Source: Sophora flavescens
Lineage: Eukaryota; Streptophyta; Magnoliopsida; Fabales; Fabaceae
Length of the DNA: 64,000 bases
NCBI GenBank assembly: GCA_030762895.1
Contig: CM061062.1
Location: forward strand, 232,303,879 to 232,367,878
Reading direction: 5' to 3'
The translations under genes and the position numbers were made by a program. Shown piece by piece: positions 36,777-49,274 of the stretch; positions within the stretch are counted from its first letter, which is position 1, and every line of letters begins with the position of its first letter. The notes under the pieces were generated by a model that saw only the letters and a program-made list of their open reading frames with translations, was not told the DNA's origin and searched no databases.

Positions 36777-37454
36777 GATTACCCTTGAGTGATGAAGAAT
36801 GAAGAGAAGTGATCCAAAACAAGCTTATTAAAAAAAAACTTGACAGCTTTGAGGATGTGGTGGTATTGTGAGTGTATCTCACGATCTTCTCCTCTAAAAA
36901 TTTCAAACTTGGGCTTGTTGGAAAGTTAAGAGAGAAAGACACAACTTTGATGTTGAAGGTTTTGCTTGATTCAGAACAGAAAATGGGAGTAAAGAGCCTT
37001 CTTTCGGCTGTTTTCGTGTGATGCTGAGGGTTTTGAGCTGCTTTGGTGATTTGGGTATATCTCCTAATATACTAATCCGTTTTTGATGATCGTTAGCTTG
37101 TTGGAAAGAGGAGAGGAATAGGAACAACCTTTATGTATAAAGTTTTCCCACTTTCAGAACAGAAAAGGGTCAAAATTTCAGTATGGTGTCTGTGGGTCAA
37201 TGGAGTTCTCATGTTTTAAGAAGAGGAATGATGAAGAAAATGAGGAAAAGGCCTTCATGCATTCATTCACTTGCTTTTATATTAATTATTAGGATTATAT
37301 TTTTATTATCTTTATTGTTAGTGGAGTACAAGTGTCATGCATGCATATTAGGTGTTATGCATTGCACTTTAGGTGTCATGCATGCATTTTAGGTATCATT
37401 TAGTTAGGTGTAATGGAAATCCAAGTGTCCCTTGGTTGCAGCCCCTATCTATGC
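36777..37454 (-). mobile_element. Gypsy LTR (family D) fragment, left of Cassandra
   Basis: LTR-like DNA related to the interior of the solo LTR at 2982-5507 (compare GTGGTATTGTGAGTGTATCTCAC near 36860 and 4580). It is interrupted by the Cassandra element at 37455 and resumes at 38340. Confidence 0.6.
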
Positions 37455-37555
37455 TGTAACATCCCTGGCTGCTCTGTGGATTGACGACTGAACCCACAAA
37501 CCAACACGAGTCTTTTCAGCGTGCTTTGTCCTCACTCACACACTTCCTGGGAAAA

Positions 37556-37631
37556 CTTCCCAGGAGGTCACCCATCCCAGAATTGCTCCAAGTCAAGCTC
37601 GCTTAACTGTGGAGTTCTTAAGTGATGGGAT
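37556..37631 (-). ncRNA. 5S rRNA-derived domain in Cassandra LTR (left)
   Basis: The minus strand keeps the 5S internal promoter region: AGTTAAGCGAGCTTG (box A-like) and GGATGGGTGACCTCCTGGGA (box C). It is not a ribosomal gene: the 5' third of 5S is degenerate and the block sits inside an LTR. In Cassandra this region is known to be a pol III promoter. Confidence 0.88.
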
Positions 37632-37919
37632 ACCGAAAAGAAGATGCATCTTGTTAGTATAGGTAGTACCAATCAATTCATATAAGCCTTCCTCAACTGT
37701 ATAGTCCCATACCTACACAGTCTCAGGATCCCTCTCATTCGGGTGTGTAATCGGTTCATTCATGTGCCCCTCCGCCTAGAAGCCAGCCAGGAGCCGCTCC
37801 TTGTCCGTGCCTTCTTGCACCGGCGACCACTCCCTGCCCTCGTCGGCACCAGGGTGTTACATGCCCACCAGCTTCCGCTTGGTTCGTCCCCGAGCCACAC
37901 CGTACTGGGAGAGGTGCCG

Positions 37920-37930
37920 CTCTGATACCA
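37920..37930 (-). other. Cassandra primer binding site
   Basis: The minus strand reads TGGTATCAGAG two bases from the right LTR, complementary to initiator Met-tRNA. Confidence 0.88.
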
Positions 37931-38033
37931 TTTGTAACATACCTGGTTGCTCTGTGGATTGACGACTGACCCCACAAACCAACACGAGTCTTTTCAGCGT
38001 GCTTTGTCCTCACTCACACACTTCCTGGGAAAA

Positions 38034-38109
38034 CTTCCCAGGAGGTCACCCATCCTAGAATTTCTCCAAGTCAAGCTCGCTTAACTGTGGAGTTCTTAAG
38101 TGATGGGCT
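38034..38109 (-). ncRNA. 5S rRNA-derived domain in Cassandra LTR (right)
   Basis: Second copy of the 5S-like block, 478 bp from the first. Box C is identical; differences lie just outside it (near 38057 and 38108). Confidence 0.87.
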
Positions 38110-38339
38110 ACCGAAAAGAAGATGCATCTTGTTAGTATAGGTAGTACCAATCAATTCATATAAGCCTTCCTCAACTGTATAGTCCCATACCTACACAGTC
38201 TCAAGATCCCTCTCATTCGGGTGTGTAATCGGTTCATTCATGTGCCCCTCCGCCTAGAAGCCAGCCAGGAGCCGCTCCTTGTCCATGCCTTCTTGCACCG
38301 GCGACCACTCCCCGCCCTCGTCGGCACCCGGGTGTTACA

Positions 38340-38728
38340 TCTGCAACCTTCCATCTTTGGACACGTGTCCAATTGTGACATGTGTCATCCACACATTTTG
38401 CCGCGTATTGCCCTCTCGGCACGCCCGAGTGTTTTAATTCGCCTCATCCAGCATAACCTACTGTTGGAATATTTTCTCTAAATTATTTTAGGCTACTCTC
38501 AAAAGCCTATTATACTCAAGCCCCACCTAATTTAATATCCCAACTATCAAATAATTAATTGACCAATTAATCTCTTGGTTTTGCATTTGTTTGTGTTTCA
38601 TACTCGTTTCAACTCCGATTCTCCTCAAACTTGAAACACAAGTTAACTAACACCTAATGAACTTGATTAAGCCTTCAAATATACTTAATCCTTTCTTCAT
38701 ACACCAATCGATAAAACTGGATGTTACA
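38340..38728 (-). mobile_element. Gypsy LTR (family D) end
   Basis: Right part of the LTR interrupted by Cassandra, ending GGATGTTACA at 38728 and followed by a polypurine-like tract (minus GTGGGGTAGTAA, 38729-38740). Confidence 0.65.
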
Positions 38729-39037
38729 TTACTACCCCACAAAAAATAAATTTCATTCTCGAAATTTCTTTAGTCCGAACTAGACAGGATCCTGTATCCA
38801 AGGTTCTCTATTGTATTTCCCACATTTAATTCTTCCTCAGGTGACAATTGTAACTTAACAATGAAATTCACACTTATTATTCGTTCTACTTATCCTCAAC
38901 ACGAAATCGATTATCCTCAGTTTCCACTCCCTGTCCTTAACAATTTTATCTGAATCTCTCACACATAAAGATATAATAAAACTTACTCTCATCTTCTTTT
39001 AATACTAGTCCATTAGAACTTAATTTCCTTCGACATC
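38729..39037 (-). mobile_element. Gypsy 3' internal remnant
   Basis: Non-coding 3' region of the element owning the LTR ending at 38728, related to 17835-18200 (TCCCACATTTAATTC..., CAGGTGACA...GTAACTT). It is broken at about 39037 by the family C LTR and seems to resume at 42944 for some 70 bp. Confidence 0.5.
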
Positions 39038-42000
39038 CCTAAAACCCGGCATCACATGGTTACCTGTTAAGGAAAAGAAACCTATTTAAAACACTGGTCG
39101 TTTTCGGAAAAATAACCTTTTATATAGGGTTACTGAAAAAGGGAACTCATTTTTTTTTTTGTTAGAAGAAGTTAAGAAAAGGTGATGAACACTCAGAACA
39201 TGAAAATAAACCTCATACATATAAATATAACTGTCCCACTTGGGATCTTAGGTTTGATTACAAAACAGGCCTTGTCGAACCGGCCAAAATACACTAAAAC
39301 AGCTACTGAAGAAACAGGTGAAAAAGAAACATCAAATCGGGGATAGGGAATTGGGAACAAGACTCAAAAGATGGCTCTAAAGGCTTAAGGACTATCGGGA
39401 AAACTCCAAAAGCCGACGAACGATCTACCAATGATTCCTGCATATAGAGTGACCACAGACGCTACCCCCAGACGAGATATTAGATGTTGGATCGACAACG
39501 TCACCGCCATCGTCGATAGGGACGTCGTCATCTCCGGGATCCTGCTGATGGTACTCTGGCTCTTCCTCCTCCTCGACCTCTATCAGCTAAAGAGGCTCTT
39601 CCTCGGGATCCTCTTCGGGATACTCCTCCACTGGATCCTCCGCAAGCGGTTCAACTGGATCAAAATGCTCGTGAAGGAGACCGGTTACTTGTAGCGTATG
39701 AAGGTAGTACCATGGAGGTGGAAGCGGCACAGTCCTCGTCTCGACGATATGAATCCTTCATACGGGCACTCCGTTAGCATTCGTCTCGGTAGTTGTGAGT
39801 GGTCCTCGATATGTCTCGATCGTTGCACCTTCATGTATAGTCTAGTTCCCTGCCGTCCGAGCATGATCAAACACTTCGCTCCTCGAGATCGACTGTGCCA
39901 AGGGAACGTTCAGATCCATCTAAAAGCACACGTATACCCGATACAAGAGGAAAAGAACAGAACATACAGGTGTGCAAGAGTGAGATACCGTCATATGATA
40001 TATCCCACAACAACCATATACATGATACATACATCTCATAATCATATACGTAGTGAAATCATGTATATACATAACGTAACGATGTTATATCAAAGGGTCT
40101 CAAACCCACACAGTCAACCTTTGAAAATATGCATGGCACTTCAATATCAGGCTCTAACTTAATCTCATGAGATATCAACATAGTTTTCCACTGAAGAAGA
40201 ATTAGAGTTGGTCAATCTCTAGCCCACCGGGCAGTTGCCTCCATACCCTCATGCATTTAAGGTCTCAGGACGAGCAACGTCACATGTGCCTCTGAACCGG
40301 TCACATGGACTGACTCCCAGATACCACCTTGTATCTGATATGTAAGAAAGCACGTTTGCCTGGGGAAATGCACACGAGAAAATATTTTATTCAAAAGGTT
40401 TTCTTGGTGTTCATTCTTTTCCGCTGTCACAGCTCAAAGCTAATGACTTAATCATTATTTCCCTATCACTTGAAAACTTAGAAACATAGGACACACAGTC
40501 CGAATGCTCAATCACAACGCCCGAGACCGATGCCGCAGTCAAGGGTTGTGGTCATATAAATCGCTTATTCTTTTCTTCATGTTTTGAACTTAACATGATA
40601 AGGACAATAGCCCACAACAACGAAATCAGAATGCACTGTCCTCGATTTCGAGAATTGGACTCTCAGTCCAGAACATCATGAATAGGACTCATTGCCCTGA
40701 ATTAACACTGATCAAAGACCACATGCGTATAAATGGATACTAGAGGCGACGTCTCGCGTACTAGATTCTCTTTCTTAAGTACTTATTTTTCGTTCAGTGA
40801 AAATCAAATTCAAAACCGAATCCTCGATAACCTATCCAGGCTATTGGAAAGTTTCTAAAACATTTAGGAGAAAACCTTTTCTTTGAAATCTTTTATAAAG
40901 CATCTTTGAAATACTTTTATCTTTGAAAATCCCCAATAGGATATTGCCAAATAATCTTGAAAGTTTTCACTTGAAGACACATAGTTCGAAAATGATATTT
41001 CTCTTGTATAACAATAGTTCACCAAAACCATTTCAACATTTAAAACAAGTACTTTAAGTTATTGAGCTTTTGGAAAAGAACTCCAATCCTTTCATCTTCA
41101 AAGCTTATTAAGGTTTTTAATCCTTATAATAGTTGAGCACAGACACAAGTCTGACTTAGCAAACTTGCAATCAACAGCAGTATATATTCTCATTTCAATG
41201 CTAATATCATAGTTGAAAGCAGTTCATCACATATATGCATTATAACATTTAGAACAAGCACTATTCAACATCAGATAATAGCATAACAGTTCAAGTACAT
41301 TAGATAACCAAGTAAGCTCAATCAACATATAGATATCCAGTTAAACACATACACACATGCATACAGTTAAGAGTTAAGAGTTATGGATTTAAAAAGAAGG
41401 TTCATGAACGTCCTCGCTTCTCCGGCGATGTAAGTCTAAGGTTACCAACAAAAATCATGAGTTAAAAAATCACTCGAGAACACTAACCACAAGGTATAGG
41501 TTCGGTTCATACAATAAACTAGGATTAGGGGTTTCCGAAATTTATGCGACTCTTGGATTTATGATCCTTAAATGCTAGAAGTTCATAATCAACAATCTTT
41601 TAACAAAGTTGAATTAAAAATCCCACTAAGTACTTGACTTAGGGTTTCGGCCAAGCATAGGTAAATAGGCTAGAAATTCCTAAACTTTCCAATCTCTTTA
41701 GGTTAGCATCCATATATAGTAAGGAGCTTGAAACCATGATCATTTCGAAAAATGGAAAAATCAAATGTCTTAGACCATGAACTCATAGGTTTGGCCTTAA
41801 CAAGTTTGTGAGGTTAGAGATCAAACACTTCAAACTTTCCAATCACTTAGGCATAGCATCCTTTAACATAAAGGAGCCTTGGTCCATGATCATCTTGGAA
41901 ATGAAACTCAAATACAAACTCATACATGTAAAAGTTGAAACAAGATTCACCTAAACCGTATACATGGTTTCGGCCTCCTTAGGAAGAAGAGGTTAGGAAA

Positions 42001-42943
42001 CTTTGTTTTACACAAACTTTTAGTATGTGATAGTATGAGTAAATACAAGAATATAGAAAGTGGTTTCAAGTCAAAGGAGTTTTCTACCATTTTTGAGAGG
42101 TTTTAGAAGTTAAAAGCACATAAAGGACATATGAAGAAAACTTTGAAACAAAAGACGAAAATTTGAAAAAGAATTACATAGAAGTATTACCCTTAACAAG
42201 ATGAAAAACTTTGATGAAGAACTAAAAGAGAAAAGCTTGATAAAAATGTAAACTTTGTAAGAGAGAAGAAGAAGAAGAAATGTAGTAAAGTGTAAATGTA
42301 AGAAATGGAGGAAAATGATGAAGTGTGGAAATGAAGAGTGTTTATAGAGAGTGAGAGGAGAGGGTCACGGTTTTGGGAGAGGAAGAAAGAAGAGAAGAAA
42401 GAAGGTGGGTTGCTTGTAGAGAGGATAAGGAGTTAAGGTGATGTGATGTGATTGGAGAGAGAAAGATGAAAAAGTGAGATTTTTGAAAAAATGTCATGAT
42501 TCACCTTTTGAGGTGTGTCATAACCTTCACATCAATTCACTTCATGTCACTTCATCCTCTTGATGCTCTGCTCCATTGCGTATCAGATGACTTCCCCGAT
42601 CGTAATTCCCGACAATATCACCCGGGAAATCCCTAAGATTTGGCCCCGAACTAGATTTTTCGAAAAACTCCAAACCCACACAAAACATCATAAAAACACT
42701 AACCGTCTTGTTCACGAATTAAAATGTGGTCTCTAGCTCAGTAAACTTGTACTGGTAGTGAGAACCCAGACTGATTTTCGTCTGAATTTTCGACCGAAAA
42801 TTTTACTATGACTTCATATGGTAAAACAACACAAGAAAATTATTTTATTTTAAATAAAATCATCCTCTGGATTTTATCAAAAATAAACACATTAAAGCAT
42901 GTATCTACTGATAAAGAAGCATACAAAAAATAGGGTGTTACAT
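39038..42943 (-). mobile_element. Family C LTR, probably solo, minus
   Basis: Reverse-complement homologue of the solo LTR at 44004-47898, about 3.9 kb, ending TAGGGTGTTACA at 42943. The outer start near 39038 is degraded (CTAAAACCCGGCATCAC for the usual TGTAACACCC...GGCATTAC). Both flanks look like parts of one gypsy 3' region, which argues for a solo LTR; I could not confirm a target duplication. ORFs at 39431-40162 have no recognisable domain and are not preserved in the other copy. Confidence 0.7.
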
Positions 42944-43998
42944 TAACACCAAGACTTAAACTAAGATTCCCACTTCTATTACAGTATACACATCAGTCCC
43001 TATCGAAAATTCTATGTCGTATTTTCAGTCGTTTCATTCCTCGTAAGTGTACCGAATCGAAGCAAGTAATAAAAATAAGGTAAGTAAATTATCGAGGTTG
43101 AACACAGGGATTGAGTGACCAATCATACCAATATTCAAAGAAAGCAACCAATTTGACCAAGTCAGTGGAGTGAGAATTTGTTGAGATCATTTAAGATAAC
43201 AAAACCAATTATCAATCTACCGCAAAAACAAATCAAAAGCAAAATATCAAAGATTGTGATTATGATTGGCAAAGATCTAAGGTCACGAATTCACCAACTC
43301 AATCAAGCATATATCCAAGTGATTATTTTCTATCCCTAGATACAATTTCATGTCAACCAGGAACCCTAAATTATTATAATGTGTTGTTTGAGCACAAGAG
43401 AAAACACCCTAACATGCTAATCAACTATATCTCTATTCAAAGATTAATAAGCAAGATTCCTTAAGTTCTTGGTTCCTTATATTTATTACACAACTCCTCT
43501 ATTATATCTCTATCCTTAATTCAACTCCTAAAGCATGAATCTCCGATCGGACTCATCACGCTTAACTAGTTAATCACGATCACTTTTAATTAACACAAAA
43601 AAACAGAATTAAGAAGCAAGAATTAAGTGTAGGGAGTAGAAAATATTACAGTTCACTATGTCATCATGATCGGCTTCATCGATTCCTTAGAAAGGGGATT
43701 AGCTCCTCATAGTGTACATCATGATCAATAATTCAAAAGTAAATATCAACCAAACTCAGAAAAACTGTGTAAAAGACTAAGCGAGACGCAGCTCAAAGAA
43801 AACTAGGATTGGATCCCTAAATTCGTACAATTAGAAGCTTAAATAAGAAGTCTAGGTTGTGCACGCTCGCAGGTCGAGCACTTGATTTTTGTTCCACTGG
43901 AATTTGAATTCTCGTGGGGCGAGCTTTGTCTCGCAGGGCGAGACAGAGAAGCTTCACAAATCCTGCTTCTGCTTTGCGGTGTGAAGCCAATGCTCACG
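42944..43998 (-). mobile_element. Non-coding retroelement remnant
   Basis: After about 70 bp continuing the previous element, a different retroelement begins near 43016 (AAGTGTACCGAATCGAAGC, then ATCGAGGTTGAACACAGGG), a phrase type common in plant gypsy untranslated regions. Near 43864-43945 are GCTCGC/GGGCGAG words shared with 47935-48010 and 60785-61145. No coding sequence. Confidence 0.45.
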
Positions 43999-44595
43999 GG
44001 GCATGTAACACCCTATTTTTCCTATGCTTTATATAGCAGTAAATACATATTTAAATGTGTTTATTTTAGATTAAACTCAGTGGATGATTTTAATTAAACT
44101 AAAATCATTTTCTTGTGTTGTTATATTATCTGAAGTCACGGTAAAATTTTCGGTTGAAAATTCAGACGGAAGCCGGTCTGCGTTTTCATTGCCGGTACGA
44201 GTTTACTATGCAGAAAACCTTATTTTGACCCGTGGACAAAACGATTAGTGTTTTTATGATGTTTTGTAGTATATTGGAAATTTTCAAAAATTTGAGTTCG
44301 GAAATAAAATAAAATATTTATTCCGGGCGAAATACGATCGGAAACTTGAACTGGTTATACAATGGAGCAGAATAGGAGACATAAAAGGCTTGAGGTGAGA
44401 TGAGGAAGTGAGGTGACTCACTAGAGGTATGGCCTAAGCTACCTCCTAAAAAGTGGTCATGATGACACTTTTTGAAATATAACAAGGCACAAGATCAAAA
44501 CTTTTCTCTCTCTTCTCAAACCAAACAAGGCACAAGATCAAAACTTGCCCTCCAAGCTCATTCCTCTCTCCTCAATTTCGTACCTCTCTCACCCC

Positions 44596-44608
44596 TCTAT
44601 AAATACCC
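44596..44608 (+). promoter_or_regulatory. Putative LTR TATA box
   Basis: CTCTATAAATACCC inside the solo LTR, preceded by C/T-rich sequence and followed by a TTCTT-rich leader, the usual layout of a plant LTR promoter. Confidence 0.5.
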
Positions 44609-44939
44609 ATTTCATTTCTTCACTTCATCACTTTCTTACTTCTTCCTTTCTCTTCTAACTTCAAACATTTAAAGCTTTCATTTTTACTTGTCTTTTTACT
44701 TCAAGTTCTTTATCAAAGTTCTTCCTAACACTAAGGGTAATACTCTCATGTAAATCTTTTTACGTGTGTCTTCTTTTATTTCATAGTTTACTTTATGTGT
44801 CCTTTATGTGCTTTAAACTTCCAAAATCTCTCTAAAATGGTAGAAAACTCCTTTTGAGTTGAAACCAAATTCTATAGTCTTCTATTTACTTGTATTTTAT
44901 CTTACTAAGAGTTTTTGTAAAACAAAAATTTCTAACTCC

Positions 44940-45490
44940 CTTTTCCTATGATGGCTGAATCTACCCCTTAATGGCCTAGGATGTTTTGTTTTCATTTTCC
45001 AATATGATCATGGACTTGAGCTCCTTAATACATTTGGATACTAAGTCTAAGAGATTGGAAAGTTTATAGATTTCTAGCTTGTTTATCCTATGATGGTTGT
45101 GAACCTAGGATGTTTTGTTTTCATTTTCCAATATGATCATGGACTTGGGCTCCTTAATACATTTGGATGCTAAGTCTAAGAGATTGGAAAGTTTAAAGAT
45201 TTCTAGCTTGTTTAACCTATGATGGCTGTGAACCTAGGATGTTTTGTTTTCATTTTCCAATATGATCATGGACTTGAGCTCCTTAATACATTTGGATGCT
45301 AAATCTAAGAGATTGGAAAATATAAAGATTTCTAGCCTATTTATCCTTTGATGGCCAAACCTATGTGGTTGTGGACCTAGGATGCTTTATTTTAACTTTC
45401 CAAATATGATCATGAGTTTAGACTTCTCGGTATCTTTTAACGCTAAATCTAAGAGCTTAGAAGGGTTGGAAATTTCTAGCCTACTTATGC
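44940..45490. repeat. 129-bp tandem repeat in family C LTR
   Basis: CCTAGGATGTTTTGTTTTCA occurs at 44975, 45104 and 45233 (129-bp spacing), with a diverged fourth copy at 45376. Each unit carries TATGATCATGGACTTG and CTAAGAGATTGGAAA. Diverged copies exist at the equivalent place in 39038-42943 (about 41640-41990). Confidence 0.9.
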
Positions 45491-47004
45491 TAAAGAGGCC
45501 GAAACCCTAAGCATGGATTTAGTGGGATTTTTGTTCTATCTTTGTAAAGTGAACCTTGGTTATGAACTCCTAACACTTAAGGATCATTAATCCATGAGTT
45601 GTATTCTTTGTTTGAAAACCTCTAACCCTATTTTATGCCATGGCCGAACCTATACCCTCTTGGTTTAGTGTTCTTGGTTAACTTTTATCTTGTGGTATTG
45701 TGTTCATAAACCAAGACATTCATCGCGAAGTAAGCAAGGACGTTCGTGGTTCGATACTTCAAATAACAAGCACTTTAACCTTCACCAAAGGTAAGGGGAG
45801 CTTGCCTGAGGGATACTCAATAAATGTGTGAATGTGTGTATGTGAATTATTTGATTTATCTAGATCGTGTTATAATATTGGAATCAATGTTTGAATGATT
45901 TATACACTTGAACTGTTGTGGTAACTATCTGATGTTGATTTCTTACTTGATTATTTACTTGACTGAAGTATGATGAATCATATATGTCATGGACTGTTAT
46001 TAACTGTTACACAGTTGACTGATATTATACTGATGATTGATTGATGTCTGAGATGCCTGACATTCATCGATGCTCAAATAACTCTGAGAATAAAAGCCTT
46101 AATAAGCTTTATGAGATCCTGAAACGAAGATATTTCTTTTGGAAGTTTTATTTGATTAAAGAATATGATTTGGAAACAAAATATTCAAGTAATGTATTTA
46201 TTTTGATAGATGAGATTTTTAGAACATGTGTTGAAATATTTTTTTAAGTTAAAGGAAAGCTACCTTCTCATGAATAAAAATTTTACACAAGAGAATATCT
46301 TTTAGAGATGTGTGTTTTATGAAAGAAAAACCTTTGAGAAATATTTGACTTTATTCTATTTAGAAATGATTTTAAGAAAAAGATTTGATGAATTGTTAAA
46401 GTGTTTTGGAAAAACGAAAGGATTTCAAAAGAAAGTAGTTTTCCTATAAATGTTTTATAAATGATTTTCTCAAGGAAAGGATTTCCTACTAAATGCTTTG
46501 AAAATATTCCGGTAACTTGGATAGGTTACCGGGGTTTTATTTTGGTATTTGTGTTTCACTGAACGAAAAGTAAGAATATGTGGAAATCGAATCTAGTTCC
46601 TGAGACGTGGCTTCTAGTATTCTATAATATGCACGTTGATCTTTGATCCGTGTCAAGTATTATGGACCTAGAGTCCTAATCATGGTGTTATGGACTAAGA
46701 GTTCTAATCATATTGAAACAAAACATGGATAAAATTGTAAGATGTTTTCTATAACCACAAGCCCAAGACTGGTGCATCGATCTAAGGCGTAGTGATTGAG
46801 CACTCGGACTGCGTGTCCCGTGTTGATATTGAATAATTTCAAATGATGAAAATTATGGAAAGTCGTTAGATTATGAGCTTCAACAACGAACGAGAATGAA
46901 CACAAAGAAAATATCAAGAACAAAAATGTTTTACATTTACATTTATGGCAGACGTGCCCGACGTGGTTTAACGTGAGATCTTAATAGAAAGGGTATCAAG
47001 TGAT

Positions 47005-47165
47005 GATGTATTATCGTTGTTCTCAAAAGGGACAATGATACGATGTAGTATCGTTGTTCTTAAAAGGGACAATGAGACGATGTACGTGTGTCGTTGTGCC
47101 TAAATGGACAATGAGGACAATGAGACGATGTATTATCGTTGTGCTTAGCTAGCCAATGAGACGAT
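47005..47165. repeat. ~40-bp minisatellite in family C LTR
   Basis: Four copies of a unit built on TATCGTTGTTCTTAAAAGGG and ACAATGAGACGATGTA, with length variation in the third. Confidence 0.85.
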
Positions 47166-47903
47166 ATATCGAGCCTGATCAACTCATTTTGAGGATGTTG
47201 GGATCTCCGGAGATTAAGCTTTAGAGCCTGAATATTGAAGTGTCATGCATAATCTTCATAAAAGCTGACTGTACGGGTATGAAACCCATTTATAGAATAC
47301 TTGTTGATTCATCTATTAATATTTGGTAATTGTTAATATGTTGATGTGATGCATGTATCGTGCATATGGTTATTGTGTCCAATCCATATATTGGTGTCTC
47401 ACCCTTAAAAATATATCAGGTTTCTTCTGGTTTTGCTGTTGTACCTTGGTACTCTAGTACCGATGGTGCCGAGGAGTCTTCCTAAGTAGCTTGAAGACTT
47501 AGTTTTAAATGGCTGGAGGAGTATTCTGATTGGGGGATGGCCACGGGGGTCTCTCCAATGAATATTTGATAGAGTGACCAGCTTGGGAGTCTGGGTTGGG
47601 TCGTATATCTGAAGAGGTCAGTAAATGTAGTGTTATATGTATCAGTCTATAGTTTACGCTTTTTCCTTCGAATTTTGAAACTTTTGAGAGATGTTGTACG
47701 TTGTGGCGACTTTGTTCCAAATGCGACTTTACTTTTTAAATGTATGTATTTTGGTTTCAGAGTTATCCATAGAAGAAAATTTTTTATACCCCAGTTTTCT
47801 GACTTGAAAGAAAATAATTTCCTAAAAAACAACCAGCAAACTATCTTCTAATTTAAATCTGCATGTGTTACGTAGTAATGCCCAGTGAGGGTGTTACAGG
47901 GCA

Positions 47904-49274
47904 CCCCTGAAAGGTCTCAGCTTCCCTACGTCTGGCTCGCGGGGCGCCCCAAATCCTCCTCAAAATTCTTCAGTTTCCAGCTGTGGCTCGCGACGCGAGC
48001 ACTGTTTCGGGTGGCGAGACATCCTTTTTCTTCCCTATGCTTGTTTTCTTCACCTTTTCCATGATTTCTCGAGCTTCACTTTTAAACTGAAACTAAAAAT
48101 AGCACCAAGTGCTTTATTTGACTCCAAAATAACAAAAAATCCTAAAAATTACCAAAAAGACTCATTGTTGCTCGAGGACAAATAACACCAAATAACACCC
48201 TTTTATTTTACCCTTTGGCATTTTTGTATTTTTCTTCCTTTTCTTTTTCTCTTATTGTCTTTGGCTTCAACCTTTTCATTTTTCTTTTTCTCAACCCAAA
48301 ACAACATAACAAATCCTTGTAGCCACCTCAAACTTAGTTTCCTACAACCCTTGTCTTGCTAATCATCCATGCTCTCCTAAATCCTAAGATTGGGTTAACA
48401 TGGTTTTTCCGGATTTTTGGCTTATATCATAAGGTCATTAAGAAACAATAGGTTATTTGGCTCAATGTGGCTAACTAGGGAATATGCATTAGGGATAGTT
48501 CTTTTTAGGCCAAGTAGCTTAATTCAAAGAAAATACCTAGATCATTTGATGTAAACATATAATCATGCAAACCATGCAAAGATTCAAGCAAATCCGAGAA
48601 AGTGCAACTTAAAAGTGGAATCACTTACTTCAAAACAATGATAGAGGCTCAAATTCCTCACCAGGACATTTTTTGCAAATTGTTTAACCGAGATACAATC
48701 CTTAGTGTATGCACCCCTTCACCCCAAACTTATCATGAATCATGCAATCACAGAAAGATTTCTCTACGTTCATTTTTCAATTTTTCATGGGGACTTCAAC
48801 TTTTCAAAACATTGGGGGAAGTTCATCAAATATTTTCAACAACTAGCACATGCATTTCATTTACGCTCAAATTAATCCAATCCATTAAGACTTACCAACA
48901 TGACAATATAGACATTGTATTTTCATGACCATTATTTACTTACAAAAAATTTGAAAAGAAAAGAAAAGAGTAATGTTTAGAAAGTTTTATCTCAAGGGGT
49001 CCGAGCGGACCCTATGCTCTCATTAGCATTACCCGTCTCTTCCTTATATCTCTTTGCTATCTTTCTTGACCGACTAGATTCGGCCTCATCGAATTGCCTA
49101 GCCCATGCATGTTTAGGGTTAACAATCATAGCTTCCTTTCTCAGAGGCTTTCCCTCAGGAATTCCTTCCTTGGCAAGCCGAATTATTTCCATCTTCTGCC
49201 ATGCGCAATCATTGACTCCCTTGAGAGTTGGCAACCAAGTCGGATCCCACTTATCTGGGGATAAATGACCCTAG
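47904..49274 (-). mobile_element. Retroelement remnant left of the Copia insertion
   Basis: Joins 43998 once the solo LTR is removed, with GCTCGCGGGGCG-type words continuing to about 48010. 48011-48960 is non-coding. At 48992-49262 a minus-strand reading frame is interrupted by the Copia element at 49274 and appears to continue at 58256. Confidence 0.5.
48992..49262 (-). pseudogene. Unrecognised retroelement ORF fragment, C-terminal part
   Basis: Minus-strand frame with LSPDKWDPTWLPTLKG, CAWQKMEIIRLAKEG and WARQFDEAESSRSRKIAKR, ending near 48992. A partial copy of the same frame lies at 56402-56590, next to the 3' Copia LTR. I do not recognise a named domain; it probably belongs with the minus-strand fragments at 58256-60069. 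Confidence 0.5.

Larger units (their letters stand above)
37455..38339 (-). mobile_element. Cassandra TRIM retrotransposon, complete
   Basis: Two 407-bp LTRs (37455-37861 and 37933-38339) flank a 71-bp internal region with no coding capacity. Both LTRs start TGTAACAT and end GGTGTTACA. About ten single-base differences separate them (hand count, roughly 2.5%). The minus strand has the Met-tRNA primer site TGGTATCAGAG next to the right LTR, so orientation is minus. Flanks TATGC (37450-37454) and TCTGC (38340-38344) are a one-mismatch target duplication. The 5S-derived block in each LTR is the hallmark of Cassandra. It must rely on other elements' proteins to move. Confidence 0.93.
44004..47898 (+). 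mobile_element. Solo gypsy LTR (family C), TSD GGGCA
   Basis: A 3,895-bp LTR with TGTAACACCC start and GGGTGTTACA end, so the termini are themselves inverted repeats. Perfect 5-bp target duplications and no internal region make it a solo LTR. CTATAAATACCC at 44598 is a plausible TATA box followed by a pyrimidine-rich leader. It carries 129-bp tandem repeats (44940-45490) and a ~40-bp minisatellite (47005-47165). ORFs inside are short and unrecognised. Confidence 0.92.
43999..47903 (+). repeat. Target duplication pair GGGCA around solo LTR
   Basis: GGGCA at 43999-44003 and 47899-47903 flanks the LTR exactly. Confidence 0.9.

Noticed and set aside
37556..38109. Two 5S rRNA-like sequences as ribosomal genes
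   Set aside because: Each lies inside a 407-bp LTR of a Cassandra TRIM with primer site and target duplication, and the 5' third of 5S is degenerate.
37743..38481. GC-rich ORFs on both strands near 37750 and 38230
   Set aside because: They are the two LTRs of a non-coding TRIM; duplicate ORFs simply reflect the LTR pair.
39431..40162. ORFs of 87 and 154 codons in the family C LTR
   Set aside because: No domain is visible and the homologous LTR at 44004-47898 does not preserve them.
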